A DNA stretch of 64,000 bases. It comes from CAWELS01 sp964468205. GTDB taxonomy: Bacteria; Acidobacteriota; Terriglobia; Bryobacterales; Bryobacteraceae. Shown in pieces: positions 50,761 to 59,283 of the stretch. The notes under the pieces were generated by a model, which worked only from the letters and a program-made list of their open reading frames with translations, made no database searches and was not told the origin of the DNA. The first letter of the stretch is position 1, and every line of letters begins with the position of its first letter. The DNA lies in NCBI GenBank assembly GCA_964468205.1, contig CAYXVG010000030.1:18829-82828 (forward strand). Reading direction: 5' to 3'. Made by a program: the position numbers and the translations under genes.

Positions 50761-51828
50761 ATGAATTCTTCTAGGTATGTTTCGATGCTTTTTGTTATCC
50801 TGATCGCGGCTCTTCTCCTGGCCGCCGCTTGTACGTCCGGAAACGAGTCGGTTTCCGGAATTGCGCCGGACGCGCCGCAACTGAGAGCGTTTGCTCCCCT
50901 CCCGGCCGTGATGGAAGCCGAGAGCAATCCGATCACCGGCGAGAAGGTCTTTTTGGGCCGAATTCTGTACTATGATCCTAGGCTCTCCAAGGGCCAGGAT
51001 ATTTCCTGCAATGACTGCCACCAGTTGGACAGCTTCGGAGTAGACGGCGAGCCAACCTCGGAGGGGCACAAGGGTGTGCGGGGCGATCGGAATTCTCCTA
51101 CTGTTTACAACGCAGCCGGCCATTTCACCCAGTTCTGGGATGGCCGCGCCGCCGATATTGAGGAGCAAGCGAAAGGGCCCGTCCTGAATCCGGTGGAGAT
51201 GGCAATGCCATCGGAGGACTACGTGCTAAACGTTCTGCGGTCGATGCCGGAATACGAAACTCTGTTCAAGGCGGCTTTTCCCGATGCCGAGGAGCCAATC
51301 ACGTACGATAACATGGCCCGTGCCATCGGAGCCTTCGAGCGGAAGCTCGTGACGCCGTCGGCTTGGGACCGCTTCCTGCAAGGGGATGCGCAGGCCTTGA
51401 ATGAAGCGCAGCTAGCTGGCCTCGATGAGTTCTTGGGCGCGAACTGCCAAATGTGCCACATGGGGGCTTACTTCGGCGGGAGTCTCTTTCAGAAACTCGG
51501 TGTAATGAAACCATGGCCTGACCAAAGCGATACAGGGCGGCATAAGGTTACCGGAAACGAAGCAGACAAAATGATGTTCAAGGTTCCCTCGTTGCGCAAC
51601 ATTGCCAAAACGGGTCCTTACTTCCACGATGGCAAAACCGGCACTCTGGACGAGGCGATCAGCCTGATGGCTGAATACGAACTCGGGACGGAGTTGACCG
51701 AACAACAGCGGGAATCGATTGCCGTCTTCCTCGATGCGCTGACCGGAGAGATCCCGGTGGAATATATCCGGAAGCCCAATCTACCCGCGAGCACGGCAAA
51801 GACGCCGAAACCGGATTTGAGCGATTGA
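50761..51828 (+). CDS. Di-heme cytochrome-c peroxidase / MauG family lipoprotein
   Basis: 355 residues. A lipoprotein signal ends at LAAAC. Two heme-binding motifs follow: CNDCH (about 81-85) and CQMCH (about 222-226), with EGHKGVRGDRNSPTVYNAAGH and FKVPSLRNIAKTGPYFHDGKTGTLDEAI typical of bacterial di-heme peroxidases. They reduce hydrogen peroxide with electrons from c-type cytochromes. ATG 50761 with AAGG upstream is preferred over TTG 50752. The stop overlaps the thioesterase start. Confidence 0.92.
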   Translation: MNSSRYVSMLFVILIAALLLAAACTSGNESVSGIAPDAPQLRAFAPLPAVMEAESNPITGEKVFLGRILYYDPRLSKGQDISCNDCHQLDSFGVDGEPTSEGHKGVRGDRNSPTVYNAAGHFTQFWDGRAADIEEQAKGPVLNPVEMAMPSEDYVLNVLRSMPEYETLFKAAFPDAEEPITYDNMARAIGAFERKLVTPSAWDRFLQGDAQALNEAQLAGLDEFLGANCQMCHMGAYFGGSLFQKLGVMKPWPDQSDTGRHKVTGNEADKMMFKVPSLRNIAKTGPYFHDGKTGTLDEAISLMAEYELGTELTEQQRESIAVFLDALTGEIPVEYIRKPNLPASTAKTPKPDLSD

Positions 51829-52247
51829 GAACGACACTAACTCCGCGAGAGCTGCTGGCCCTACCGCAGAACCGGTGCATTGTCTGTGGTGTTGACAATC
51901 CGAGGGGCCTCCGGTTACGTTTCGAGACTCTCGAAGACAAGTCGGTCAAGGCGTACTGGAAGGCCTCTCCGGAGTTCGAGGGTTTTGCCGGGGTTCTTCA
52001 TGGCGGAATCATCTGCCTCCTGCTTGACGAAGCCATGGCGAAGGCGGTTCTCGCCAGGGATTGGCGCGGGATGACCGTGGATCTGAAGGTGCGGTATCGT
52101 CACCACGTTTCGAGCGGAGAGCGCCTGGTGATTCGGGGTTGGGTGTCGGAGCGAAAGCGGAGGCGGATCCGCACCGAGGCGGTCGTGGAAACGGACGCCG
52201 GGGAAGAGAGAGCAAGGGCGAGCGGTATCTTCCTGACTGTGGATTAG
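51825..52247 (+). CDS. PaaI-family hotdog-fold thioesterase
   Basis: 140 residues, starting on a TTG that overlaps the peroxidase stop. The HGGIICLLLDEAMAKA segment with Asp/Glu catalytic region, and the beta strands VDLKVRYRHHVSSGERLVIRG, place it in the acyl-CoA thioesterase hotdog superfamily. The N-terminal CIVCGVDNPRGL may bind metal. The physiological thioester is not known. Its stop overlaps by four bases that of the convergent glycosyltransferase. Confidence 0.85.
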   Translation: MRTTLTPRELLALPQNRCIVCGVDNPRGLRLRFETLEDKSVKAYWKASPEFEGFAGVLHGGIICLLLDEAMAKAVLARDWRGMTVDLKVRYRHHVSSGERLVIRGWVSERKRRRIRTEAVVETDAGEERARASGIFLTVD

Positions 52248-54577
52248 GCCTGCCGCTTGGCGGCGAGAATCTCTTGGTAGCTTTTCACTAATCCCCGTGT
52301 CCTGTGGCGAATGTCCCACTTGGTTTCCACTGCCGCGCGGGCGCGGGCGGCCAACTCCGCGGCGGCGCTGGCGTCGCCAAGAAGCTCCACAATACGGCCG
52401 GCAAAAGCGGCCGGTTCATCGGCAAGCGCGCATATTTCCCCGTCTTCTTCCGCCAAGCCCTCGGCCCCGAGGGTAGTTGAAACACAAGGAATTCCCGAGG
52501 CGAAAGCCTCGAGCAGTTTCACACGGACGCCGGAGCCGCTCAGGATCGGACAGACGAAGAGTGAGTAGGTGGACAACGGCTCGCGAACATCCTCGACAAA
52601 CCCGCGAAGTTCGAGCGCGGTGCCGAGATCTGGAAAGACGTGTCGGGCGGGAGGTGCGCTGCCGACCACAACCAGGCGCGCCCGGGGGTTCTGCTCAAGC
52701 ACCCGGGGAAGCACTCGGTTGACAAGCCATTCGAGCGCCGCAAGATTCGGCAGGTGCCGGAAGCTGCCGACGAACAAGATAGTGTCTGGCACGCGATTGC
52801 CAGCGTTGTAGGTGTAGCGAGAGACATCGATACCGGCGCGGTATTCTGTATCAATCCGGCCGGCGAGCGTGGGCGCGAAGCCCAAAAGGTAATCGGCGTT
52901 GGCTTGGCTGCAGACCTGGATGCGGTCAAAGGCGGGGAGAGCGCGCAACTCGTAGCGAAGCGCCCTCATGTATTCCGCGAGGCTCGCCAGTTTCGGAGCG
53001 GCGTTCGTCGATCGCCGCAGCAACCGGGCGATGGATTGGAAGTATATGTCGTGTTCAAACAGCACGCTGGCGATCTGGCGGTAGTGGCCCGAGTACTGGG
53101 CCATGGGAAGATACTCCAATTGCAGCACGTCGACCTGATCGAGGAAGATCTTCCGGTGGATGAGCCAGTGAAGGTTACGGTTGGCGAACTCGCGCACCGC
53201 GGAAGGAACGAGGGAACCGGGCTGTTTCGGTTTGCCCTCGAGCCGCACGACGAATTCCGCGGAGGCGCAGTGTCGGGCGAGAGTTTCGTGGGCGGCTTCT
53301 TCCTGTGGGGAGTCGATGTTAACCACTAGGTGCAGATCGACATTCGGTACCAGATGGTGACAGGTCTGCGCCATGAACACCGCTCCGCCATGAACGGGCG
53401 GGCAGACTGGGTAGGGCGAGACGAAGAGGACCCTGGGCCGTTCCACCGCCGGTGGCAGGGAAAGAAAGCGGTCACGGTAGTATCCGCCCAACGGGCGCCG
53501 AAACGCTTCTGTGTCGTCAACTGTAGACAACAACCGTGCCCGGCGGCGCGAACGTAGCGCGGACGGAAGCTGTAAGACGGCTCGCCAGAGCCCAGCGAAC
53601 GTGGCGCGTTCGAGTGAGGGACCGAAGACAGAGCTGACTACTGTTCCAGCCCAGGCATAGGCGAAATGCGCCAGCAGACGATGCCAGTCATGGATATTCT
53701 TCCACACGAAGAGTACATAGTTCTTGTGCAGGACTCCCTGAATGTAGTCCTCGGAGAAGGTCTTGCCGATAGTCCCGCGGTGCTCATGGTAGACAACGCT
53801 CCGTGGTTGGTAGAGCACCTTCCAGCCGCGTTTCCAAGCCATGTAGCCAAGGTCGGTGTCTTCGAGATAGAAAGGCGCCAGCAAAGAATCGAATCCGCCA
53901 AGTTCGAGAAACTTTCGCCGGTCAAATGCGCAAGATCCTCCCCCCCCATAGAAGCAGGGAAACAAACGGTCGACCTTGTCATCAATCACGTGACGCACCC
54001 GCAACCCGCCGTCTTCCCACCACCCCTCTGTGAGGCCCGTTTCCTCGCGCTGCTTCCCCGGATCCGTGAAGTAGATCTGACAGGAGACGGCGAAAACCTG
54101 TGCGTCAACAAAGCTGTCGAGAAGAGGCTGAAGAAAGTCCGGGTCAACCCGCATATCGCTGTTGAGCAGAACGACGATGTCGTTGCGGGCGGCGCGAAAT
54201 CCCGCGTTCGAGCCGCCGCCAAATCCTAGATTCTGCGGGAGTTCGAGGAGGCGCACTTGGGGAAACGCCTCGCGTATGAAACTTGCACTGCCGTCTGTCG
54301 AGCCATTATCGACAATGACAAGTTCATTGTCACTATTGCCGGCGAGGGCCGCCAGGATGGAGGGCACGTACTTCGCAAGGAGCTCACGCCCGTTCCAATT
54401 GGGGATCACCACTGACGCAGCCCGGTTGTCCGGCATTACGGCCGGCGCCAATACTCGGTGGCGGCGGATGCTGGCAGCCAGATCGCCGATTGCCATCAAA
54501 ACCGCCGCAATGAGCAGCAGGAAGGGAGAGCAAGCCAGGATGGGGATCGCCGCGACAATACGAAGGAGAAGGCGCAT
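52244..54577 (-). CDS. Two-domain glycosyltransferase (GT2 plus GT4 fusion)
   Basis: 777 residues. A membrane segment (ILACSPFLLLIAAVLMAI) precedes a GT2 domain (about 55-300: VVIPNWNGRELLAKYV, IVDNGSTDGS, LLNSDMRVDPDFL, FYLEDTDLGYMAWKRGW). A linker leads to a GT4 (GT-B) domain (about 385-770: VLFVSPYPVCPPVHGGAVFM, ILFVGSFRHLPNLAALEWLV, CPILSGSGVRVKLLEAFASGIPCVSTTLGAEGL). It could add two sugars in sequence. It starts right after the methyltransferase stop, as the last gene of the wzt-like operon. Confidence 0.88.
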   Translation of the reverse strand: MRLLLRIVAAIPILACSPFLLLIAAVLMAIGDLAASIRRHRVLAPAVMPDNRAASVVIPNWNGRELLAKYVPSILAALAGNSDNELVIVDNGSTDGSASFIREAFPQVRLLELPQNLGFGGGSNAGFRAARNDIVVLLNSDMRVDPDFLQPLLDSFVDAQVFAVSCQIYFTDPGKQREETGLTEGWWEDGGLRVRHVIDDKVDRLFPCFYGGGGSCAFDRRKFLELGGFDSLLAPFYLEDTDLGYMAWKRGWKVLYQPRSVVYHEHRGTIGKTFSEDYIQGVLHKNYVLFVWKNIHDWHRLLAHFAYAWAGTVVSSVFGPSLERATFAGLWRAVLQLPSALRSRRRARLLSTVDDTEAFRRPLGGYYRDRFLSLPPAVERPRVLFVSPYPVCPPVHGGAVFMAQTCHHLVPNVDLHLVVNIDSPQEEAAHETLARHCASAEFVVRLEGKPKQPGSLVPSAVREFANRNLHWLIHRKIFLDQVDVLQLEYLPMAQYSGHYRQIASVLFEHDIYFQSIARLLRRSTNAAPKLASLAEYMRALRYELRALPAFDRIQVCSQANADYLLGFAPTLAGRIDTEYRAGIDVSRYTYNAGNRVPDTILFVGSFRHLPNLAALEWLVNRVLPRVLEQNPRARLVVVGSAPPARHVFPDLGTALELRGFVEDVREPLSTYSLFVCPILSGSGVRVKLLEAFASGIPCVSTTLGAEGLAEEDGEICALADEPAAFAGRIVELLGDASAAAELAARARAAVETKWDIRHRTRGLVKSYQEILAAKRQA

Positions 54578-55807
54578 CTACTTAAGGCGTCCCCCGGGGC
54601 CGATACCGATGGCGTTGCCAAGGCGGACCCAACGAGACGTCTTCACGATCGCAAGTTGTGCCCGCACGGACTCGAGATCTGCGTCGAGTCTTTGGGCCCA
54701 TTCGGTTCGATCCTTGAGAGTTTGTTCCGTTTCATGGAGAGCGTCAACACAACGCTTCAACTCCTGAACCTTTGCGTCAAGCTTCTGTTGAGTTTGCATC
54801 GCCCAGCGGGAATGGGACTCGCACTCTTGCTCGAGCTTGTGAACCTTCTCTTCGTATCCGGTGGCGACTGCGGCGATTTCCACATCTTTCTCTGCGTGGA
54901 TCTGGTCGATATGCTGGCGAGCGGCTGAAAGCTCTGAGTTCAGCTCTTCCGCCCAGGCGTTGCGCTCCTCTAATTCCTTTTTGAGGTCCCGGAAGCGCTC
55001 GACGAGCGCTTGATGCTCTGCCTTGACTTTCTCCAGCCAATCGTTTTTGGTGGCGAGTTCCCCTTCAAGCTTGATGATGTGTTGACTGCGTTCACGAAGG
55101 AGATTCGCCGTCGAGGGCATATGGACAAAGGCCGGGGAGCCAGTCTGTGCAGTGGAGGCACATACGGCAAGAAAGAAGTTCGATTCCTGCGGAGCCGTTG
55201 AAGAGGAATCGAGGCTAACCTGCGCGCCGGTGGGTGGATCAACCGGCTGAAACACGATGGCGGCGCCGTGATTTTGGAGAAAGAGCGAAACGTGAGGAAA
55301 GAACCGTGAGAGTTCCTCGCGGAACTGTTGGAAATCAAACTCGTGGACATGGAATGGGTTTGGTCCCGAATGGCGCCGGGCTTCGGCATAGAAGTGCTTG
55401 TTTGGTGTCGAAACCAGGAATTGTCCAAGTGGCTGGAGAACACGCCGGGCTTCGGAAAGCAACGCTGTCCAATCGGCGAGATGTTCAATAATCTCGAAGG
55501 CAACAACGAGGTCAGCCGACTTGTCGGGCAATGGTAAGCGTACGGCATTGGCGCATAGGAAATGGAGATTCGGCCGGGGGAAGTTCGTTGCGGCGTGAGC
55601 GACTGCCTCCGGAGCTACATCGAGAGCGATGACGCTTCTGGCAACGCTAGCGAGTTCTGCGGAGCCATAGCCAGTGCCACATCCTATCTCGAGCACGCGC
55701 TTGTTACCGCATAGGCGGGCGGCGAAGAGATAGCGGGAGCGATGTTCGTTCCAAAGATCGACGTCCACCTGACCTGGGACGACTCGTTCTCCTGTGAATT
55801 CAGCCAT
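54578..55807 (-). CDS. SAM methyltransferase with C-terminal coiled coil
   Basis: 409 residues. Residues 1-230 form a class I methyltransferase (VLEIGCGTGYGSAELA, FEIIEHLADWTALLSEARRVLQP). Residues 255-385 form a long coiled coil of heptads (EGELATKNDWLEKVKAEHQALVERFRDLKKELEERNAW by position 255-292 and onward). The layout resembles WbdD-type proteins, which methylate the end of an O-polysaccharide and use a coiled coil as a ruler of chain length. Here a kinase domain is not visible. It overlaps the wzt-like gene by 8 bases. Confidence 0.82.
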   Translation of the reverse strand: MAEFTGERVVPGQVDVDLWNEHRSRYLFAARLCGNKRVLEIGCGTGYGSAELASVARSVIALDVAPEAVAHAATNFPRPNLHFLCANAVRLPLPDKSADLVVAFEIIEHLADWTALLSEARRVLQPLGQFLVSTPNKHFYAEARRHSGPNPFHVHEFDFQQFREELSRFFPHVSLFLQNHGAAIVFQPVDPPTGAQVSLDSSSTAPQESNFFLAVCASTAQTGSPAFVHMPSTANLLRERSQHIIKLEGELATKNDWLEKVKAEHQALVERFRDLKKELEERNAWAEELNSELSAARQHIDQIHAEKDVEIAAVATGYEEKVHKLEQECESHSRWAMQTQQKLDAKVQELKRCVDALHETEQTLKDRTEWAQRLDADLESVRAQLAIVKTSRWVRLGNAIGIGPGGRLK

Positions 55808-57119
55808 TATTGGTTAATCCGAGGCCTGGGAGGCTGGTGGAAAGCCGGGCGTTGAGGTGAATGCGAGCGGGAATGTGCATGAACCCATAGACTGGTCCGT
55901 CGCCGTGGTTCATTTGGAGGGCGAGGGCATTGTCAATCCAGTCGCAGATGGAATATTCAGTGAGAGATCCGTCTGCGATAGCCGGGGAGAAAGAGAAGTG
56001 TCCGGGATACAAGATTGGAAGTTCAAGATGGAAATCGACAGTGAAGACCGTCCCCGGTTGCATCGGAGGAAGCGGATATCCATCGCGCATCGTGTTGGTA
56101 CCGGCGAAATCGATGCCAAGATGATTGCGAATCATGAAACCGATGTTTGGCTGTGCGATGCATTGTTTGGCCCGGGCGCTTATGCGGACTATGATTGCGC
56201 ATCCGGGTTTGAGTTCGTCAATTGTGGCGCCGCGCTCATCGAGAACCGATATACCAAGGATTTCAGCTCGGCCGTCTCCGTGCCGGCGATCGATGTTCGG
56301 GAGGTTGTACACTACTTCCGGAGGTGGCGGGATCTCGGGAGCTGGAACCGGAGGCGGGCTGCTGGATTTGAGGTACCGGGAGTCCTTCTCGGCCATCGCG
56401 GCCTGAAATCTCTCTACGACCTCGGCGGTGTTGCCAAGCGCCCTGACGTTGCCATTCTGGAGCCAAAGGGCTCGATCCCCAAGGTTCTTCACCTCCGGCA
56501 TTGAGTGAGAAACAAACAGAATGGTCGTCCCGGACTCGCGCAGTTGATGGACTTTTCGTAGGCAACGCTGCCGGAAATAGATATCGCCAACCGAAAGGGC
56601 CTCGTCGACGAGCAGAATGTCAGGGTCAACATGGATGGCCACGGCGAAGGCAAGCCGCACGAGCATTCCACTCGAGTAAGTCTTGACGGGCTGGTCTATG
56701 AATTCGCCGATTTCAGCGAACTCTTCAATGGCAGGAAATCGGCGCCGCATCTCGTTGTCCGAGAACCCAAGAATGGAGCCGTTGAGGTACACATTGTCGC
56801 GGCCTGTGAATTCAGGATTAAAGCCGGCGCCGAGCTCGAGTAAGGCTGAGACGCGGCCGTTGACGTTGAGATTGCCCGCGGAGGGCTGAATGATGCCTGC
56901 GATGAGCTGCAACAAGGTACTTTTGCCAGCACCGTTTTCTCCGATCACGCAAAAGGTTTCTGCCGGGCGAACATCGAAGGTTAAATCGCGCAGGGCCCAG
57001 TATTGCCGGTGAAAACTGTGACGCTGCAAGGTGAGCAATTCCTTCAGACGATCTCCAGGGGAGGAATAGATAGAGTAGGTTTTAGAGACGCCGTGGAGGG
57101 CGACAACGGACTGAGGCAC
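55800..57119 (-). CDS. wzt: Wzt-type polysaccharide ABC transporter ATP-binding protein
   Basis: 439 residues. The ABC ATPase (1-245) has Walker A GENGAGKST, signature YSSGM and Walker B ILLVDEALSVGD, as in Wzt/TagH proteins. The C-terminal part (about 290-430, LPNIDRRHGDGRAEILGISVLDERG) is a Wzt carbohydrate-binding beta-sandwich that recognises a modified chain end. That suits the adjacent methyltransferase, which would cap the chain. No permease (Wzm) lies in the window; upstream is a tRNA. Confidence 0.9.
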   Translation of the reverse strand: MPQSVVALHGVSKTYSIYSSPGDRLKELLTLQRHSFHRQYWALRDLTFDVRPAETFCVIGENGAGKSTLLQLIAGIIQPSAGNLNVNGRVSALLELGAGFNPEFTGRDNVYLNGSILGFSDNEMRRRFPAIEEFAEIGEFIDQPVKTYSSGMLVRLAFAVAIHVDPDILLVDEALSVGDIYFRQRCLRKVHQLRESGTTILFVSHSMPEVKNLGDRALWLQNGNVRALGNTAEVVERFQAAMAEKDSRYLKSSSPPPVPAPEIPPPPEVVYNLPNIDRRHGDGRAEILGISVLDERGATIDELKPGCAIIVRISARAKQCIAQPNIGFMIRNHLGIDFAGTNTMRDGYPLPPMQPGTVFTVDFHLELPILYPGHFSFSPAIADGSLTEYSICDWIDNALALQMNHGDGPVYGFMHIPARIHLNARLSTSLPGLGLTNNG

Positions 57120-57214
57120 TATGACGAATCTACTGAAGCGGCTCCGAACCTGTCAAATGGAGGCGTGTTTGACAAACGGATTGTGCGCCGAATAACCTGA
57201 GATTAGGTAGACTT

Positions 57215-57290
57215 GCCGGCGTAGCTCAGTGGTTAGAGCGACGGTCTCATAATCCGTAGGTCGAAGGTTCAAATCCCTCCGCCGGCACCA
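57215..57290 (+). tRNA. tRNA with CAU anticodon (Met, or Ile2)
   Basis: A 76-base cloverleaf with encoded CCA: acceptor GCCGGCG/CGCCGGC, D arm, anticodon loop CTCATAA and T loop TTCAAAT. The last pair of the anticodon stem (T31-T39) and one T-stem pair (A51-C63) are mismatched. It is not an initiator, as it has G1-C72. It could be elongator Met or lysidine-modified Ile2; I cannot decide. It is convergent with parB. Confidence 0.88.
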
Positions 57291-57293
57291 CGC

Positions 57294-58193
57294 CTAGTCT
57301 CGTTCCGCAACGATGATTTCGTATATGCGTTGCAGGTCTTCTTGGGAATAGTATTCGATCTCCACACGGCCGCGTTGCGCGGACTTTTCGACAATGTTGA
57401 CACGGGTTCCGAGTACTCGGGCCAGCTCCTCTGCGGCGGCCTTGATATTCGGATCCTGATCAGCCTCCTCCGGGGACTTGGCTTCACGCGGTTCGGTCAT
57501 CCGCTTGACAAGGCGTTCGACCTGGCGGACTGACAGCCCGTCCGCGACGATCTTGGCAGCGACGCTGTTCTGCATTTCCGGAGTCGGGAGTCCCAGCAGC
57601 GTTCGGGCATGGCCCATCGACAGGCGGCGTTCGGCGAGCAAAACCTGTACTTCGTCAGGCAGCCGGAGAAGCCGGAGCATGTTGGTGACTGTGGAGCGGT
57701 CTTTGCCCGTGCGAGAGCCGATTTCCTCGTGGCTCAGGTGAAGATCGCGGCCCATCTTGTCGAAAGCTTGGGCAATTTCGATAGGGTTGAGATCCTCGCG
57801 CTGTATGTTCTCAATGAGCGTGATCTCGAGGAGGCGTTCATCAGCGAGATCCTGGACCACCGCCGGTACTGTTTCAAGAGCTGCCATGCGGGCCGCACGC
57901 CAGCGCCGCTCTCCGGCGATGAGTTGGTAGCCGGTGCTGGCGCGGCGGACGATAAGGGGCTGGATAACACCGTTCGCGCGAATGGACTGCGCAAGTTCCG
58001 ATAGGCGTTCCGGTTGAAACACCGAACGCGGCTGAAGTGGGTTGGGAGCGATCTGGTCGATAGGTATCTGTAAGATAGCGGACTTGTGGTCAGCCGGCTG
58101 GGACGAGTCAACCGGTGAAGCGGATTTTCCTGGGAGGAACGCGGAAAGGCCTTTCCCCAAGGCTTTGCGGCGATGTTCAGGAGGCTTGTTCAT
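57294..58193 (-). CDS. parB: Chromosome-partitioning protein ParB
   Basis: ParB is a CTP-dependent clamp that loads at parS. The 299-residue protein has the N-terminal domain with GERRWRAA and ENIQREDLNPIE, then the HTH (SHEEIGSRTGKDRSTVTNMLRLL), and a dimerisation end. It overlaps parA by 17 bases, so is coupled. Two parS sites lie upstream at 59268-59311. It ends four bases from the tRNA. Confidence 0.95.
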   Translation of the reverse strand: MNKPPEHRRKALGKGLSAFLPGKSASPVDSSQPADHKSAILQIPIDQIAPNPLQPRSVFQPERLSELAQSIRANGVIQPLIVRRASTGYQLIAGERRWRAARMAALETVPAVVQDLADERLLEITLIENIQREDLNPIEIAQAFDKMGRDLHLSHEEIGSRTGKDRSTVTNMLRLLRLPDEVQVLLAERRLSMGHARTLLGLPTPEMQNSVAAKIVADGLSVRQVERLVKRMTEPREAKSPEEADQDPNIKAAAEELARVLGTRVNIVEKSAQRGRVEIEYYSQEDLQRIYEIIVAERD

Positions 58194-58947
58194 GCTTCAG
58201 GAGTTCCTTGGCAAGTCTCAGGTAAGCCTCGGCGCCGGTGGAGCGGACGTCGTAAAGAAGTATGGGTTTTCCATAACTCGGAGCCTCTGCCAGGCGAATG
58301 CTGCGCGGAATGATCGTTTGGAAGACTTCTCCTTCAAAGAATTCACGAAGGTCCTGCGCCACTTGTTTGGCGAGATTGGTTCTTTCGTCGTACATGGTGA
58401 GGAGAATTCCTTCAATCGCGAGCTGGTGATCAAATGATGTGCGGATACCGTCGATCGTGTCGAGGAGCTGGCTAATTCCTTCGAGCGCAAAGAACTCACA
58501 TTGAATTGGTATGAGAACGCTGTCGGCGGCGATCAAGGCATTTAGGGTCAATAGATCGAGTGCCGGGGGGCAATCAATGAGTACGTATGCATAGTCGTTC
58601 CGGATAGGCACCAGTTTGTCGCGAAGACGAAATTCCCTGCGGTCGGCATCTACGAGTTCAACGTTGGCGGCGACAAGATTGCGGTCGGCCGGAGCAAGGT
58701 CAAGGCCATAGAATTGGGTGGGAAGTATTACGGAAGATAATTGCTGGTCCCCAACGACAGCGTCATAGACCTTAAGTTCCTCACTAGATTTGGCGAAGCC
58801 GAGGCCTGTGGTTGCGTTGCCCTGGGGATCGCAGTCGATCAGAAGTACTCTTAGGTCATTCGCGGCAAGAGAAGCCGCAAGGTTGATAGCAGTGGTTGTT
58901 TTACCAACCCCGCCCTTTTGATTGGCAACGGCAATAACGCGGCCCAT
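58177..58947 (-). CDS. parA: Chromosome-partitioning ATPase ParA (Soj-like)
   Basis: The 256-residue ATPase has the deviant Walker A KGGVGKTTTAINLA, Walker A' (LIDCDPQGNAT) and Walker B (YVLIDCPPAL). It drives origin segregation with ParB. ATG 58947 (MGRVIAVANQKGGVGK) is chosen over GTG 58959. A short inverted repeat lies 25 bases upstream (58972-58992). The N-terminus lacks the extra HTH of plasmid ParA, as expected for chromosomal ones. Confidence 0.96.
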   Translation of the reverse strand: MGRVIAVANQKGGVGKTTTAINLAASLAANDLRVLLIDCDPQGNATTGLGFAKSSEELKVYDAVVGDQQLSSVILPTQFYGLDLAPADRNLVAANVELVDADRREFRLRDKLVPIRNDYAYVLIDCPPALDLLTLNALIAADSVLIPIQCEFFALEGISQLLDTIDGIRTSFDHQLAIEGILLTMYDERTNLAKQVAQDLREFFEGEVFQTIIPRSIRLAEAPSYGKPILLYDVRSTGAEAYLRLAKELLKHEQAS

Positions 58948-58971
58948 GATGAGATTCACATCGTATCATGA

Positions 58972-58992
58972 CCCATCCTGGTAATGGATGGG
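58972..58992. repeat. Inverted repeat in the parA leader
   Basis: CCCATCC, a 7-base spacer and GGATGGG form a perfect 7-bp dyad 25 bases before parA. It may be an operator for parAB or an RNA hairpin. Confidence 0.5.
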
Positions 58993-59112
58993 CATATGGG
59001 CTTTCGCTCGGTGCAAACAGGAAACTGACGTCGTATAGGGTGCCTTTGGCGAAGGAAGCAGTATGTCTGGAAGACGATTTCATCTAACGGGAATTGGCGG
59101 AGTCTTGCAGGA

Positions 59113-59153
59113 GACGGCATGAGTCAGGCTCGATGCCGTAGTGGCTTCCGTGT
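59113..59153. repeat. 41-bp direct repeat, copy 1
   Basis: Starts GACGGCATGAGTCAGGCTCG and ends GGCTTCCGTGT; 40 of 41 bases match copy 2. Inside it ACGGCAT and ATGCCGT pair as a 7-bp hairpin. Confidence 0.8.
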
Positions 59154-59180
59154 TTAGACGACGCCGCCCACATCATCGCG

Positions 59181-59221
59181 GACGGCATGAGTCAGCCTCG
59201 ATGCCGTAGTGGCTTCCGTGT
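59181..59221. repeat. 41-bp direct repeat, copy 2
   Basis: One base differs from copy 1 (GTCAGCC for GTCAGGC), in the hairpin loop. The two copies are 68 bases apart, start to start. Function unknown. Confidence 0.8.
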
Positions 59222-59267
59222 GGATTACGGGATGAGGTCGACACCGACTCGAGGAGATTGGGTCAGA

Positions 59268-59283
59268 GGTTTCACGTGAAACT
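59268..59283. promoter_or_regulatory. parS site 1 (ParB-binding)
   Basis: The 14-bp core GTTTCACGTGAAAC is perfect; the outer pair is G and T against the 16-bp consensus T/A. It overlaps the last codons of rsmG. Confidence 0.92.

Larger units (their letters stand above)
58948..59271. other. Intergenic region between parA and rsmG
   Basis: About 320 bases with no protein gene. It holds an inverted repeat before parA (58972-58992), two 41-bp direct repeats (59113-59153, 59181-59221) and the first parS. No promoter of strong consensus is visible for parA. Confidence 0.6.
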
